The notes under the pieces were generated by a model. It saw only the letters and a list, made by a program, of their open reading frames with translations. It did no database searches and was not told where the DNA came from. From Carya illinoinensis (taxonomy: Eukaryota; Streptophyta; Magnoliopsida; Fagales; Juglandaceae), in contig NC_056758.1 in assembly GCF_018687715.1 (NCBI RefSeq), positions 1,426,001 to 1,490,000 on the forward strand: 64,000 bases of DNA. Reading direction: 5' to 3'. Shown here in pieces: positions 1 through 12,795 of the stretch. The position numbers were made by a program, and so were the translations under genes. Position 1 is the first letter of the stretch, and every line of letters starts with the position of its first letter.

Positions 1-794
1 TGCGGATAATGGACAACGATTAGAGAGCTCTACAGGTCGTGTTGCTACGCATGACATCGTACAGTTTGTTTCAATGCGAGATGTGCATGGTAAGTACGCA
101 CTGAGTCGTGTTTGTCCATACAAAGCTTTTCATGTCACCTCTAAATCATCAACTAACAGTAACTTCGCATTCAGAAGTTTCTCTGGGTTAGTATTGTTTT
201 CAAAATGCGTGATGAGTTATTGGGCTAAAGTAAAGTTTTACCTAAAATCCCAAAATAAGATATCTGGTAGTGCAAGGTCGGACTGGAATGTGCCACTCTG
301 CAAGAGGAAGACCTTCACATTCAAGTTTTGCTCAACTGATCCATGCTCAAATTGGCCAGAACTCATTCCAGCTCGCCTTGGTGACAGAAAAGTGAAAATT
401 AAGTAAAAGGAAACAATGGTTTTTCCATTTGGATAATTATTCATGATTTAGTGAAGAAAGGAAAAAAGGGTGGGATTGGACTGAGCATGAACTGCCTTTG
501 CTAGTGCCATCTTATTCCTTAAGAGTTAGAGATTGAGTGAACAGTTAGAAAATTGCATGCTTGGATAATTGGATGCTTTAAAAATTATAACCCTAAAAAC
601 CAGTTGTACGTATTTGACGTTAGTATCATCAGTTTGGTTTGCGTTGAACTAAGAAAGTGATTGTGGTGTGGGCAGGTGGGCGGATATCTGTGGTACAGGC
701 TCTTTTGGAAGAGCTACCAGGACAGTTTTTGACGTACATGCGGCGTAGAGATATCAAGCCACGCCCTCTGCATGTAGCCCAAACGTCTGGCTAG
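1..794 (+). CDS. BON1: Copine (BONZAI type), copy 1, last two exons only (5' end outside window)
   Basis: Coding parts are 1-89 (end of the penultimate exon, donor GTAAGT at 90) and 676-794 (last exon after acceptor GGCAG, stop TAG at 792-794). They encode the end of a copine vWA domain and the C-terminus ending HVAQTSG. The first 89 bases are identical to 27318-27406 of copy 2. The last exon differs from 27879-27997 at three of 119 bases, and only one change alters a residue (Leu here, Val in copy 2). The intron is also nearly identical apart from a 102 bp block (293-394) present here and missing in copy 2. This is therefore a recent tandem duplicate. Copines bind membrane lipid through C2 domains; BONZAI members act at the plasma membrane and restrain immune receptor activity in Arabidopsis. 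Whether this copy is functional cannot be judged from its tail. Confidence 0.9.
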
Positions 795-1076
795 CTACAT
801 TTACCAAAATGGTATATAAGTAATAGGGTGAATAAGGTCGATGTTGTCCTTTAACAGCAACCACGAGCTCGTGCTAATAGATTGACCTGCCTGAAAGGAG
901 CTTTTCTTTCTTTTTATTTTTATTTTTTATTTTTATCCTTTTAAGTTTTGGAGTTACAGTTTTTTTTTTTGGATAGAGTTACAGTTTTGATATCAAGAAA
1001 TTGGAGGATATGCTCCATAGAGCATTTGATTGTTTCTCATATAATATGTGATTTATAAGGCTACGTTATAGCTTCT

Positions 1077-1107
<31 letters not shown>

Positions 1108-2300
1108 GGAATAGGATTCTTTCTATTTCATTTTTTTGGGGTTTGATATCATCTATCTTGTCAAGTGATTTTTTTTCCCTTCTAAGCACGGTAATCCTTT
1201 GTTTTTTGCACTTCTAAACTTGGTTTGACACTGTCCTTGGGCAACCAACAACATGTTCAATGACATCTACTCTTGAATTGCGAGGAAGAAACCTTGAATT
1301 CTGGTGTAAATTGGTTGGAAGCAAATCGTTCTCGCACAACCAGCCACTTCATATATATTATAAGACGTCCTCTGAATTTCGAAGAAGGTCAAATGTAGAA
1401 TTCAGTTTCAAATAGTTTTGCGAGTAGTGAGCACTCAGAATTAGAAGATTCAGCCCTTCAAAAAGATATTTTACTCGTTTATCACACCCAAAAAGAAAAA
1501 AGACCAATCCACTAACGACTTTTGCTTTTGCTTTTAGGAACCAGAGATAATTTCTGTAGAAAATGAGTTGCGTTTGGTTTATAAAGAAAACCAGTGAAAA
1601 GAATTTATAAAATTTTAATTTGAGAAATTCCTTGTTTACATAAAATTCTTACTCAAAACAAATTTAAAACATTAATGATATGTCTTAATATAATATGTCA
1701 GATCTATTTTATAATAAAATGAATTTACAACATGACATATAGCATTAAATCATTTTAGTTTATAAATTTTATTACGTAAGATCTTTATTATATAGATCTA
1801 ACATTTTTTTTTAAACTTTGGCAAGGTTTGCAGATTAGATAGTTAGGTAGCCCACATTGTAATCCAATGGACCATTTTTATAAATGGAAATGAACTCATT
1901 TTCCTCCATTAATCAATTAATTATACAATAAAACATGCATATGGTCATCCCATAGAATTGCTAGAGATGTTTGCCGTGGGAAATTGGAATAAACTATTTG
2001 TCCCTATTTCACCTTTAAATATTTTACGAACTTTTTGAATCTATACATGCTTTAGTCAAGAAATTAGAGCTCGATTTCCTTTCTAAAAGCAGCTTGCAAC
2101 AGCTCTTAGCTTATTCGCACTCATGTGTTTCCTTATTATTGCCTTTGCTTTTTGCCTTATTTATGCATGATTAATTCACTCTTTTGTAATTTGTGGGTTA
2201 GCTTGCACTTTAATATTTAAGCCATTATTTATTTCTTTGTGGAACCTTTTAGTTTTGGTAATTAAGTATATCTGTTTGAACCCATAGAACTAAATTAATA
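795..2300. other. 3' flank of copine copy 1; no gene seen
   Basis: Bases 795-893 and about 1111-1134 match the 3' flank of copine copy 2 (27998-28020, 31302-31381 and 31411-31434), so the gene duplication reaches at least this far. The rest is AT-rich with T-runs and a TA microsatellite near 1085-1107. I see no coding frame. Confidence 0.6.
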
Positions 2301-4073
2301 CTGTTTTCTGGTGTGTTGGCCGAGTACTTTCTCATAGATATAACTTGGGTCTTGGGGTGTTGATGATAAGGATGAGACTGCATGTCGCGAGCACTTTGAC
2401 AATGCATGATCTCATCTATCTATAGCGATATTGAGTTTTATTATATAATACTTATTATCCTTACACACCACATACTGCATTATTTTTTATAATTTTTTTA
2501 AAAAAAAATTAAGTTTATTCTTTTTAAACTAACTGAATGTTTCTAGTTGTCATCTATATTCTAAATATCCGGTAAAAGAAAAAAATAAAAATAAAAAAAA
2601 TACGATGTGTGAACTTATGTTTATAATTTTTCTACCAATAAATGTCAGGATGGTGAACAGAAAATATTTAAAAACCTTGTACCAAATTCCAATCTCATAT
2701 TGATACTTTTCTGTTCGATCTATTAAATTTCTTCTTAATTTGGATGCGCGCATACTTCAAACATATAACACCATCACGTACTTTGTCAAAATTACAACAG
2801 AAACACGAGCTTATAAATCTAGTCAATCGAATAATCAGGACGATAATACATCTACGTGCATGCATGCATGCATTACTGATCACGTACGTCTTTATCAGGC
2901 TATCTTTTTATGTAAGTTTCGAGAAGTCAATTGTTGAATGAAGTTTAATTACTTTGACTAGTTATATATATTGAATATTATTTGTACGTTGGTTTAATAT
3001 TTTTCTTTGACTAATAATGGGTCAAATTACCCTTAAAATATTTTAACATATATATAAATAGTGGTAAAATAATTTATGAATAATAGTAAAATAATTTGAG
3101 TTAAGATATTTTATTAGATATTAGAAAAGAAGAGAGACAGAGAGAGTTGAATGAAAATATTAGAAAATTAAAAACTTGTTTGAAAATAAATTTTTAATAT
3201 AATTTTTGTTTTCAAATTTGAAAAAGTTGTATTCATGTTTTTTGTATTTGGATGATGATAAGGTAATGATTAGATGAAAAAAATTGAAGACTTAAAATTG
3301 AAAATTGTTTTGAGTTTTAAGTGATATTTGGGAATGCAATTAATATCTAAGAATATTTTAGAGTAATTGAATATACCTTGGTTAAAAAAAGTCGTCAAAA
3401 CTTACGATTCCAAAATTTCGGTAACATATATAAATTAGTGCCTAAGAAATTAATTATATATATATGTGTGTGTGTGTGGAATGTCTTTTAAAGAAAATAT
3501 AGGAATTTTGTCATAGATATATATATATATATATTATAGAATTAATGACTCTAAAAAAAAATAGTACAAATGATTTTTGCTTTGAATTCATGTATTGCAT
3601 GTTCATGATCAATATTCTATCTATTATATATTGACTTGGCCCGCCTGGTCCTATTTAATTCCACAAACGAAACTTACCTGCAAATATAAATTACTTGCAG
3701 TCTTGTTTCATTAAAGTATACTAGTTGTCATTTTTATAATTAGTTGACTCTAGGGTTTTTTGTACGTGGCATTTTTCAATTATTGACTACATAATTGAGA
3801 TAAAAAAAAAAATGAAGTAATAATTTGTTCTTCTTTAGCAAATGTGTGATCATGTATGGATGATGAAGAGAAGAATTAATATATGTGAGATGTTCCGGAC
3901 TTTAAAAATGATAAGCTGTTCAAATTTTAGTAAGAATAATTATATATCTATATAAATAAATTAAAATGTCCGTACTGATAAGCTTTTTTTTTTTCAAAGA
4001 CTAACGATAGACATATAAACTTTTATTACATCCGATTATTTTATAATTATGTTCCAAATGAAATTAAGGCAGT

Positions 4074-4112
<39 letters not shown>

Positions 4113-6209
4113 ATTTGGAATTCAAATTTAAAAAATTAGTATTTTTAATGAGATAACGCTAGCAAATTATAAGATGGTTGTAAAATATATAGTTATTAAT
4201 ATAAGCTGTATATATATATATTTATATATATAATTGATAATTGTCATTATTTTTTTCAAATATTGCTTACGATTGATCTCTAAATTATTATATTGTATCC
4301 GGCCAATACAATCATTCTAGATTATATTTACGATCATTTTTATATTATACATACATACATATATATATTACTTTAATTATCCACGGGCCACTCTACATCA
4401 ACCGAGACTTCTTTAATTTAATGGTTCAACCAATCTAGATGATCTAATGCGCGCATAGAGGTATATAGACACGACATTAAATTGATCCTATGTAGAGTAC
4501 GTACTACGTATAGAACTCTACTTCCATATATATATAAATATATATATGGACCCGGCCAGTAGCTAGCTAGGTTGGCGATCGACCGAACTGCTCTGGAAAT
4601 TAAGGCCTCGAAGTTCTGTGCGTATTACTCGATCCAAGTTCCAAAGACCTGTGGAAATTCCCCTAATTTCCAACTTATATATATAGTACTTCTTATCCGG
4701 ATGAACGTACACGTATGTCCTGTACTTTCCTAGCTCATATTGTATCATGTTAAAGGTCAATGGTCAGGTCATGATGATCGATCCCAAAGTCCAGGCGCAT
4801 ATATACAACCTACCTCATGCATATAATGAATATATAATAAAAAGAAATACATGCTAGCTAGCTAGCTGTTTAAAATTATTAATATTATTGATATCGGACT
4901 CGATCGATCAATTATATTATTCTGATCTTTATCTCTACAAGTACTACTTCCGAACCCGACGTCCAAACAAAATAGATATATATATATATATCAGTATGTA
5001 AATCAGTAAATGGATGCATGCATGCTGCATCAACTTTGCTGATATTAAATTATATTCGAGCTAAGCAAAATAAAATTAATCAACGTACCTGGAAAACATA
5101 AATATTAATCCATATATATCGTCTTTTATATATATATATATATATTGCATTAATAATATGTCAACATGCTTAATTCGCTCATGCAACTACAAGAGGTCAT
5201 GCTTTTTGCGGCGTTCAAGAATTGCCGTAAAAAGTGGAAAAACTGTGGCAAAATCTGTTAAGCCACGATTTTTTCATCGTAGGCAAACCGCCAGGAAATA
5301 AGCCTCACATAAGCTCTTGTTTTCGCCGAAACGCAACCGTGGAAGAAATGAAGCAATTTCTGTCGATCAACACGCCGAGAAAGGCAAGCCCGTTGCCGCC
5401 ACTATTTCTTTCCACCGAATCTAAATGTGCGCCGCAAAATCAAAGACGACTCCCCGCGCTTGTTGGTTCGTGGGGAAGATAAAACTTGATCTCGGCGATT
5501 GAGATCCGCCAGTGAAGTTAGCTGCAGTTTAAGCGATCGCCAGAGAAAAAGCGATTTGCGACACAAAAGGCCATTAAAGGTGTTTCCCCATATCGCAGAT
5601 TCAACATTCCTGGGCTGTTTTTATTTGGATTTTCAGCGTAATGGGGATGAATTTATTGGCAAAATTTTTTCCAATCATTGGACGATTGTTGCAGTCATTA
5701 CTCAAATTTGGGTGTAAAATTATCTGGGGCAGCCCGTAATTTAGGCACTCTCAAATGGACCTAAATTAATTTCCAAGCTTTATGATCTGTACAGATGAGG
5801 AAATGGTCCTCCTAATTGAGACTGCGCATGCATATTGGTGAATGTACATCATCTGGAGCTTGAGTGGAGTCAGTCATCGGAGTCCATGGCAGCTTCATCT
5901 CTCAAAGTCCAACCTGCTTCTTCTGGCTATGGGTGTCGTTCCATAGGATGCAAGACTCCTCGACCTGGTCCAAATGCTCCTCTGCCTCTCCCTCTCTCTC
6001 CGACTGAATCCAGCTTTCTGCTGCACAATGGTCAAACCAAAATAATACTTTCCATTAGAAAGCAAGTTAAATGAAGCAGTAAACTACTACTGCATATGGA
6101 GGTTGAACAATAGTTTAAACTGACTTCTGCAATATTTATTGAAGTTCATGTGCAGAAGGAAAAAACCATGAAGGATGAAAAAACCAAGTTGGGAGGCCGG
6201 ACAGAATGA

Positions 6210-6449
6210 TTAACCTTCTCGAATATAACAGTTGGGTGCTAATTTCTCAAGTATAACACCTCGGGATAAATTGTCAAGGAAAAGTACGCCGGCCACCAGA
6301 AAAGATTGAGCAAGACCTGTGGTTAGCTTTAGCAATTCACCATTTGATAGATATTTCATGCCTTGGTAATTAGAAACGTCTATCCCGCTTAAATTTAGCC
6401 TTCTCTCTCGCCTTCTATCTTTGAAGGGTTTTGCTACACAACCTCTCAA
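6210..6449 (-). pseudogene. Possible ABC-transporter signature fragment captured in the CACTA-like element
   Basis: The minus-strand reading includes KYLSNGELLKL followed 12 residues later by VLFLDN. That spacing resembles an ABC ATPase signature (LSxGE) followed by Walker B (hhhhDE), but the Walker B glutamate is Asn here. The open stretch is only 79 codons and has no matching Walker A nearby. It could equally be chance. Low confidence; reported because gene capture by CACTA elements is well known. Confidence 0.18.
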
Positions 6450-6620
6450 TATTTCAACATCTCATTTTGTTTTTAATTTTTATTATTTTATCATTTATTA
6501 AATATTTAATATATAAATAATGAATAAAATAATTAAATTAATTTAAAAAGAATAAATTTAAAAAAATATTAAAAAATTGAAAAAAATAGATATTGAAATG
6601 TTGAAAAGTTATGTAGATTT
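6429..6620. mobile_element. Small MITE with inverted ends
   Basis: The left arm, near 6431-6460 (TTGCTACACAACCTCTCAAT...), is the inverted match of 6587-6619 (...TGAAAAGTTATGTAGAT), with about 30 bp of imperfect terminal inverted repeat around an AT-rich core. It sits inside the CACTA-like block. Confidence 0.5.
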
Positions 6621-8126
6621 TTTCATATTTGAAAGCATGTACTCTGACTCCAGTTGACAGCTATCAGCAGCCATCATTTCACCATTATATTAGTTTTTTA
6701 TTATAATGTCAGAGCCTTGCTGTCTTCACATGTGCTTTTTGTGGGGGAGTACACGTCATGTATTGAAAGATGGGTGTTAATGAAAACCTTTGCTATGTGT
6801 TTAATTAAGATTCGGTCTGTAGTTAAAAATTTTCATTTTAAATTTTAAATTTTTATTTTATTATTATATTTTTTTTAAATTTTTATATAAAATATAATAA
6901 ATAATTTAATTTTTTAAATTTTAAAATAATAATAATATCTTAAAACTCAAAATTTTTATTTTATTACTAAATCCTACCTAAAAGAATTTTTCTTGGAACG
7001 GCATTAGCTCCTACAAATAACTTTTCTTGTAGTTATAATCGTCTTGGTCAATCATGTTAGGGAAAAAATTCGCACGTACAGGGCCCGTCATTTCATTTTC
7101 CATTATATTTGAAACTTATTGTGGCGCGTTTGGTTCCGATGCAACAAAGGCTTCAAGCATCACGTGCCGCATCGAGTTTGCACATTTGCTTTTTACGGCG
7201 ATCCAAAATCGCCACAATATCCATCCTTTGCGTTGACTTTGATTGCCATCAAATATTTTTGCCGCTACTTCCTTTTTTGCCACGATTAGAATAACTTAAT
7301 CCCGGGTTATAATGAGTTTGTATTTTGCGGCACAATGGTCTCGTGGCAAATATTTGATATACCGGCGCCTCTTCAAAGTGGCGCATTTTATTAGAGTTTT
7401 AGCTACGAGTACTTGTGCGGCGCATGAATTACGCCTCAAAAAATGGATGTTTGACGGTGAGACACAAACTAGACAGAAAAGATATACATGAAAGGTAATG
7501 GTTGCCTAGTTGCGACCAAAAAGACCTGCAGGAATTAAAAATCGCAGCAAAAAGTAAAGTTTGTGGGGTTCCAAAATCGTACACGGCAAACACGTAACAA
7601 GCTGCCCCGGTCCTTGGGGTTCCAAAACATTTTCCACAAATATTCCATGCATTAATGGAATTTGAATATCGAAAATGATACTGTTTTCTGGTGTGTTGGC
7701 CGAGTACTTTCCCATGGTTATAACTTGGGGTGTTGATAAGGATGAGACATGTCGTGAGCACTTTGACAAGGCATGATTTCATCTATCCATCGCGATCTTA
7801 TATATAAGAAATCACTTAAATAATGTCACGTACATCACTCGCTGCAATTACAAATAAATGTCAAGATCGTGAAGAGCTAGCAGTGAATACTCAAAAACCT
7901 CGTACCAAATTCCAATCTCATATTGATATATACTTTTCTGGTCGATCTATTAAATTTCTTTTTTATTTGGATGCATGCTTCAAACATATAACACCATCAC
8001 TTGGTCAAAACAACAGAAACACAAGCTTATAAATCTTGTCAATCGAATCATCAGGACGATATTACATCTCCGTGCATGCATGCCTGCATTACTGATCACG
8101 TACGTCTTTATCAGGCTATCTTTTTA

Positions 8127-8871
8127 CAATACAGGCAACCGGCGGCCTGCGCCCCTTTTGCATCCCAGTAGCTGACGTGGCTGTTTAAAAAAATAAAAAA
8201 AAAACGTACTTAAGCGAGAAAAGTGAAATGCAAATAGTAAATAAAATGCTGCCTGGAAATAAAATGCAAAAACTAGAGAGAGAGAGAGAGAGAGAGAGTA
8301 CAAATGAAATGCGAACGGGAAAGGGAGAGAGTAAAAACCAGAGAGAGTCAATGAAATGTGAACGGGTCTGCATCTTTCGTGCGGGAGCGAAACCTTCAGA
8401 AATTGTACGTGTTTTTGCAGGAAAAAACAAAAAAAGATGACAACAAATAGATGACAAATAATACATATTATTTTACAGGGAAATCACATTTGAGTAGCAT
8501 TAATAGTTTTAATAATACATATTAAGTTCTAAAATCAAATATGATGATTCATTTCACAATTCCAATTCCAATTCCATTTTGAAGAACCGAATAACACCAT
8601 TAAACATCTGAAAATGTTCGGAAGACTTGGTTCTTGAAGCTCGGGAGAAGACGATGCATGATGAAGAAGACTCTCTCTGTCCCTATTTGCATTTCATTTT
8701 CGCATTTTCACTCTGTCATGGCTGTGGCTGTTTTCGCATTGCATTTACTATTTGCATTTCACTTTTCCCGCTTACATACGTTTTATTTTGTTTTGTTTTT
8801 GTTTATTTAAACAGTCATGTCAGCCACGGGGACGCCAATGGGGCGCAGGCCGATTGCCTGTAGACTTATTG
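8127..8871. mobile_element. Long-TIR DNA transposon, probably non-autonomous MULE
   Basis: Flanked by ATCTTTTTA (8118-8126) and ATCTTTTAA (8872-8880), a 9 bp target-site duplication with one mismatch. The first 120 or so bases and the reverse complement of the last 120 or so match closely: both carry CAGGCAA, a GGC..CTGCGCCCC block, GCTGACxTGxCTGTTTAAA and GAAAAGTGAAATGCAAATAGTAAAT. Unit A has the uninterrupted site at the corresponding place (TATCTTTTTATGTAAG). The interior holds a GA microsatellite (8275-8298) and no transposase frame. Long TIRs with a 9 bp duplication point to the Mutator superfamily. Confidence 0.75.
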
Positions 8872-8935
8872 ATCTTTTAAGGTAAGTTTCGAGAAGTCAA
8901 TGTTGAATGAAGTTTACTTTGACTAGCTATATATA

Positions 8936-9107
8936 CAAGATGAAAATGATAAACACACAATGCTTTTCACAATCATGTTTTAAAATGAGGGGTATTATTG
9001 TAAAATATCATATAAAAATAACATCACTTTATAAAAATGCTCTCATTTTATATCATGTATTGTGAAGAGTGTTGTGAAGAGTGTTTTGTGTGTATCATTA
9101 CTCTATA
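8936..9107. mobile_element. MITE present only in unit B
   Basis: The ends ATGATAAACACACAA and TTGTGTGTATCAT are inverted matches, and internal arms pair further (TTTTAAAATGAGG with CTCATTTTATA). Unit A lacks the block at the same position, giving an empty site. Confidence 0.65.
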
Positions 9108-10179
9108 GGATTATTTGTACATTGGTTTAATATTTTTCTTTGACTAATAATGGTTCAAATTAACCTTAAAATATTTTAACGTATCTGTAAGTAGTAATGA
9201 AATAATTTGTGAGTAATAGTAAAATAGTTTAAGTTAAGATATTTTATTAGGTATTGGGAAAGAAGAGAAAAAGAGTTGAATGAAAATATTATAAAATTAA
9301 AAATTTATTTGAATATAAATTTTTAATATAATTTTTGTTTTCAAATTTGAAAAAGTCATATTCATGTTTTTTGTATTTGGATAATGATAAGGTAATGATT
9401 AGATGAAAAAATTGAAGACTTGAAATTGAAAATTGTTTTGAGTTTAAATAATATTTGAAAATGAAATTAATATCTAAGAATATTTTAGAGTACTTGAAAA
9501 TACCTTGTTAAAAAAAAGTCATCAAAACTTAGGATTCCAAAATTTGGGTAACATATATAAATTAGGTGCCTAAGAAATTAATTATATATATATGGAATGT
9601 CTTTTAAAGAAATTTTGTCATAGATATATATATATATATATTATAGAATTAATGGCTCTAAAAAAAAAGATAGTACAAATGATTTTTGCTTTGAATTCAT
9701 GTATTGCATATTCATGATCAATATTCTATCTATTATATATTGACTTGGCCCGCCTGGTCCTATTTAATTCCTCTAATGAAACTTACCTGCAAATACAAAT
9801 TACTTGTAGTCTTGTTTCAATAAAGTATACTAGCTGTCGTTTTTATAATTAGTTGACTCTAGGGTTTCTTTTATGTGGTATTTTTTGATTATTAACTATA
9901 TAATTGAGAGATAAAAAAAATGAAGTAATACCTTTTTTTTTCTTTAACAAATGTGTAATATATGGATGATGAATAGAAAAATTAGTATATATGAAATATT
10001 CCAGACTTTAAAAATTATAAGTTGTTCAAATTTTAGTAAGAATTATATCTATATAAATAAATAAAAATGTACGTACTGATAAGCTTCTCCTTTTTTTTTT
10101 CAAAGACTAATGATAGACATGCAAACTTTTATTACATCCGATTATTTTATAATTATGTTACAAATGAAATTAAGGCAGT

Positions 10180-10219
<40 letters not shown>

Positions 10220-12030
10220 GGAATTCAAATTTAAAAAATTAGTATTTTTAATGAGATAACGCTAGCAAATTATAAGATATGGTTGTAAAATATATAGTTA
10301 ATTATTAATATAAGCTGTAGATATATTTATATATATAATTGACATTAATTGTCATTATTTTTTTCAAATATTGCTTACGATTGATCTCTAAATTATTATA
10401 TTGTATCCGGCCAATACGATCATTCTAGATTATATTTACGATCATTTTTATATTATACATACACACACACACACATATATATATATGTTAATTTCATTAT
10501 CCACCGGCCACTCTACATCAACCAAGACTTCTTTAATTTAATGTTTCAACCAATCTAGATGATCTAATGCGCGCATAGAGATATATAGACACGACATTAA
10601 ATTCTTATGTAGAGTACGTACTACGTATAGAACTCTACTTCCATATATATAAATATATGGACCCGGCCAGTAGCTAGCTAGGTTGGCGATCGACCGACCT
10701 GCTCTGGAAATTAAGGCCTCGAAGTTCTGTGCGTATTACTCGATCGAAGTTCCAAAGACCTGTGGAAATTCCCCTAATTTCCAACTTATATATATATATA
10801 TATATATAGTTCCTATCCGGCAGGATGAACACGTATCGTGTCCAGTACTTTGCTAGGTCATATGTATCGATCATGTTAAAGGTCAATGGTCATGAAGATC
10901 CCAAAGTCCAGGCGCATGTATACAACCTACATCATATATATATATGCAATATATAATAAAAAGAAATACATGCTAGCTAGCTGTTTAAAATTATTAATAT
11001 TACTGATATCGGACTCTACAAAGTACTACTTCCGACCTCGACGTCCAAACAAATATATAAATATTTATATATATATATATATATATATATCAGTACGTAA
11101 ATCAATAAATGGATGCATGCAGTATCAAATTATCAGCTTAATTAATTCAGAAGTACTATACATGCCAAAGATCAATACTGCATGGGTGCATAGAGCCGAG
11201 AAAAATTACAAGAAGAAATTAGTAGTACTGGAGCATGCATGGGTTCGGCCTGCAGGATGCATGCATGCATGCTGCATGAACTTTGCTGAAATTAAATTAT
11301 ATTCGAGCTAGGCAAAATAAAATTAATTAACGTACCTGCAGGAAAACATAAATAATCCATATATATCGTCTTTTATATATATATATATATATTGCATTAA
11401 TAATATGTCAACATGCTTATATAATTCGCCCACGGCACACGTACACGCGGTAATATGCCCCGGCCCTTGGGGTTCCAAAACTTTTTCCACAAATATTCCA
11501 TATTGCATTAATGGAATTTGAATATGGAAAAATGATAGTTTCCACTATGAAAAGTAATTAAGCACTCAAGACTAGTAGTGATGGATTTTATGTCATCAAT
11601 TTAATTAATTTGTAATTAGAGATTTAATTTATACTTTATTTTTTTACAAATTAAATCAAATAAAATTCTTTTGTATTCCCAGAAGAATACGTATTGATAT
11701 TTGATACGTAAAGACAAAAATTGGTTTATTGGTAAGTTCTCTTGCTCTACTATGTTATTAATAATTCTTTTCACCTTGAATAATATGTTAAGTGTTAATC
11801 GATACAAAAATTCGAATGAATTGAATTATGCGCGTGGTCAAGCTCTCAACTCAATTATACCGAGATCTAGCTAGATTATATGGTATTGTCTATGTATTGT
11901 TATTTTTTAATAAACAATGAAAAATTAATTACTTGTATAATCTTAAAGTGTATAAGTCTTGAATAGTTCTTATCACTCATATAGTTCTGATCAATTCTAA
12001 TTTTGTATTGCACCATATGACTATATCTAA

Positions 12031-12208
12031 TAGAGTAATGCTACATATATTCATAGAATGCGTAAGCGCCGTACAATCGTTTTAAAAAGTATGAGATCTA
12101 CTATTAAAAAATTAATATTTTTTTATGTAAATCTCATATTTACTCACTTTTTCTAAAGTAATTACACATCACTTACATACTTCATAATTACAGATATCAT
12201 TTCTCTAT
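12031..12208. mobile_element. MITE with TAGAGtAATG ends
   Basis: Starts TAGAGTAATGCTAC and ends GATATCATTTCTCTA; these arms are inverted matches, and ATTCATAGAATGCGTAAG pairs with CTTACATACTTCATAAT further in. Flanked by AT-rich DNA; the duplicated target is only TA at most. Confidence 0.55.
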
Positions 12209-12639
12209 CTTAATATTGCTCATAAACTATATGCATATATATCATGTATTTGTATATAATGTATAAGTATATATAGTATTATTATAAAATATATATATAT
12301 ATAGCAGTACCTGCAAGTGAGCTAACAACTCAGATTAAATATAGAGTCATTAGTTTTAACAGCTCTACACCATATATGGTCTATTAAATATGAAAAATGA
12401 TTGATGCAGGTGTTTTGATATAGGAATTGCGCACGAAACGAGACGTAAAAAATGATACGGTAGGAGGTATGGGCAATTCTGTGCCAACTACGTACGTACG
12501 CTGCCTGTAGCATTGCTCATTGAGTATAAGAGTATTTTTTTTAAATTATTCTTCTCATCAGCTCATTAATTCATTTTATATCTCAGACCTTACGTGCATG
12601 GTAGTGATCACCTAATTATTGACAAACAAATGAAAACAC

Positions 12640-12746
12640 ATCAAGAGCTTGAGAGAGAGAGAGGTTGAGGAGAGACAGAGAGGCCGAAGAGAGAGAGAGA
12701 GAGCTGGATGAGTGAGAGAGAGAGGTCGAAGACAGAGAGGGGGGTT

Positions 12747-12792
<46 letters not shown>
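12640..12792 (+). repeat. GA-rich tract upstream of copine copy 2, ending in a (GA)n microsatellite
   Basis: Repeated GAGAGAGAG blocks separated by short spacers, ending in an uninterrupted (GA)n run at 12751-12792. It lies about 760 bp upstream of the ATG. GA tracts near plant promoters can bind GAGA-binding (BBR/BPC) proteins; that role here is inference. Confidence 0.6.

Positions 12793-12795
<3 letters not shown>

Larger units (their letters stand above)
5184..7564. mobile_element. CACTA-like (EnSpm) non-autonomous element inserted in unit A
   Basis: The left end reads CAACTACAAGAGG followed by CTTTTTGCGGCG. The right end read on the minus strand gives CAAACTTTACTTTTTGCTGCG, shortened here to its matching core CTTTTTGCTGCG. 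Many TTGCGGCG/CGCCGCAA-like subterminal motifs occur (for example 5205-5235, 7190-7215, 7320-7335, 7405-7440), typical of CACTA elements that begin CACTACAAG. The first bases are degenerate. Comparison with unit B gives the approximate empty site. No transposase frame was found. A second CACTA-like end (TTTTCTTGTAGTT, 7019-7031) lies inside, so the block may be composite. Confidence 0.5.
2301..7680. repeat. Tandem duplication unit A (non-coding, with later insertion)
   Basis: Starts CTGTTTTCTGGTGTG at 2301 and abuts unit B, which starts with the same words at 7681. The two align over their whole length, at roughly 90 percent by eye. Unit A matches 2301 to about 5183 and resumes at about 7577; between lies a CACTA-like insertion absent from unit B. 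Unit A ends AATGATA just before unit B, and unit B also ends AATGATA (11537), which fixes the period. A relic of the GAGATG MITE family (about 3110-3345) is shared with unit B (about 9225-9480), so it predates the duplication. Without insertions each unit is about 2.9-3.0 kb. No gene is visible. Confidence 0.8.
7681..11537. repeat. Tandem duplication unit B (non-coding, with two later insertions)
   Basis: Second copy of the unit starting at 2301. It matches unit A apart from two insertions found only here: a 745 bp long-TIR element (8127-8871) and a MITE of about 170 bp (8936-9107). Unit A supplies both empty sites. The unit ends AATGATA at 11531-11537, followed by unrelated sequence. TA microsatellites (for example 10186-10213 and 11068-11090) differ in length between the copies. 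No gene is visible. Confidence 0.8.

Noticed and set aside
5234..5717. Two plus-strand frames in the CACTA-like block
   Set aside because: They consist of subterminal CACTA repeat sequence; composition and lack of motifs argue against a gene.
8124..8466. Overlapping minus-strand frames rich in Leu, Ser and Phe
   Set aside because: They read through GA repeats and the TIR of a MULE-like element.
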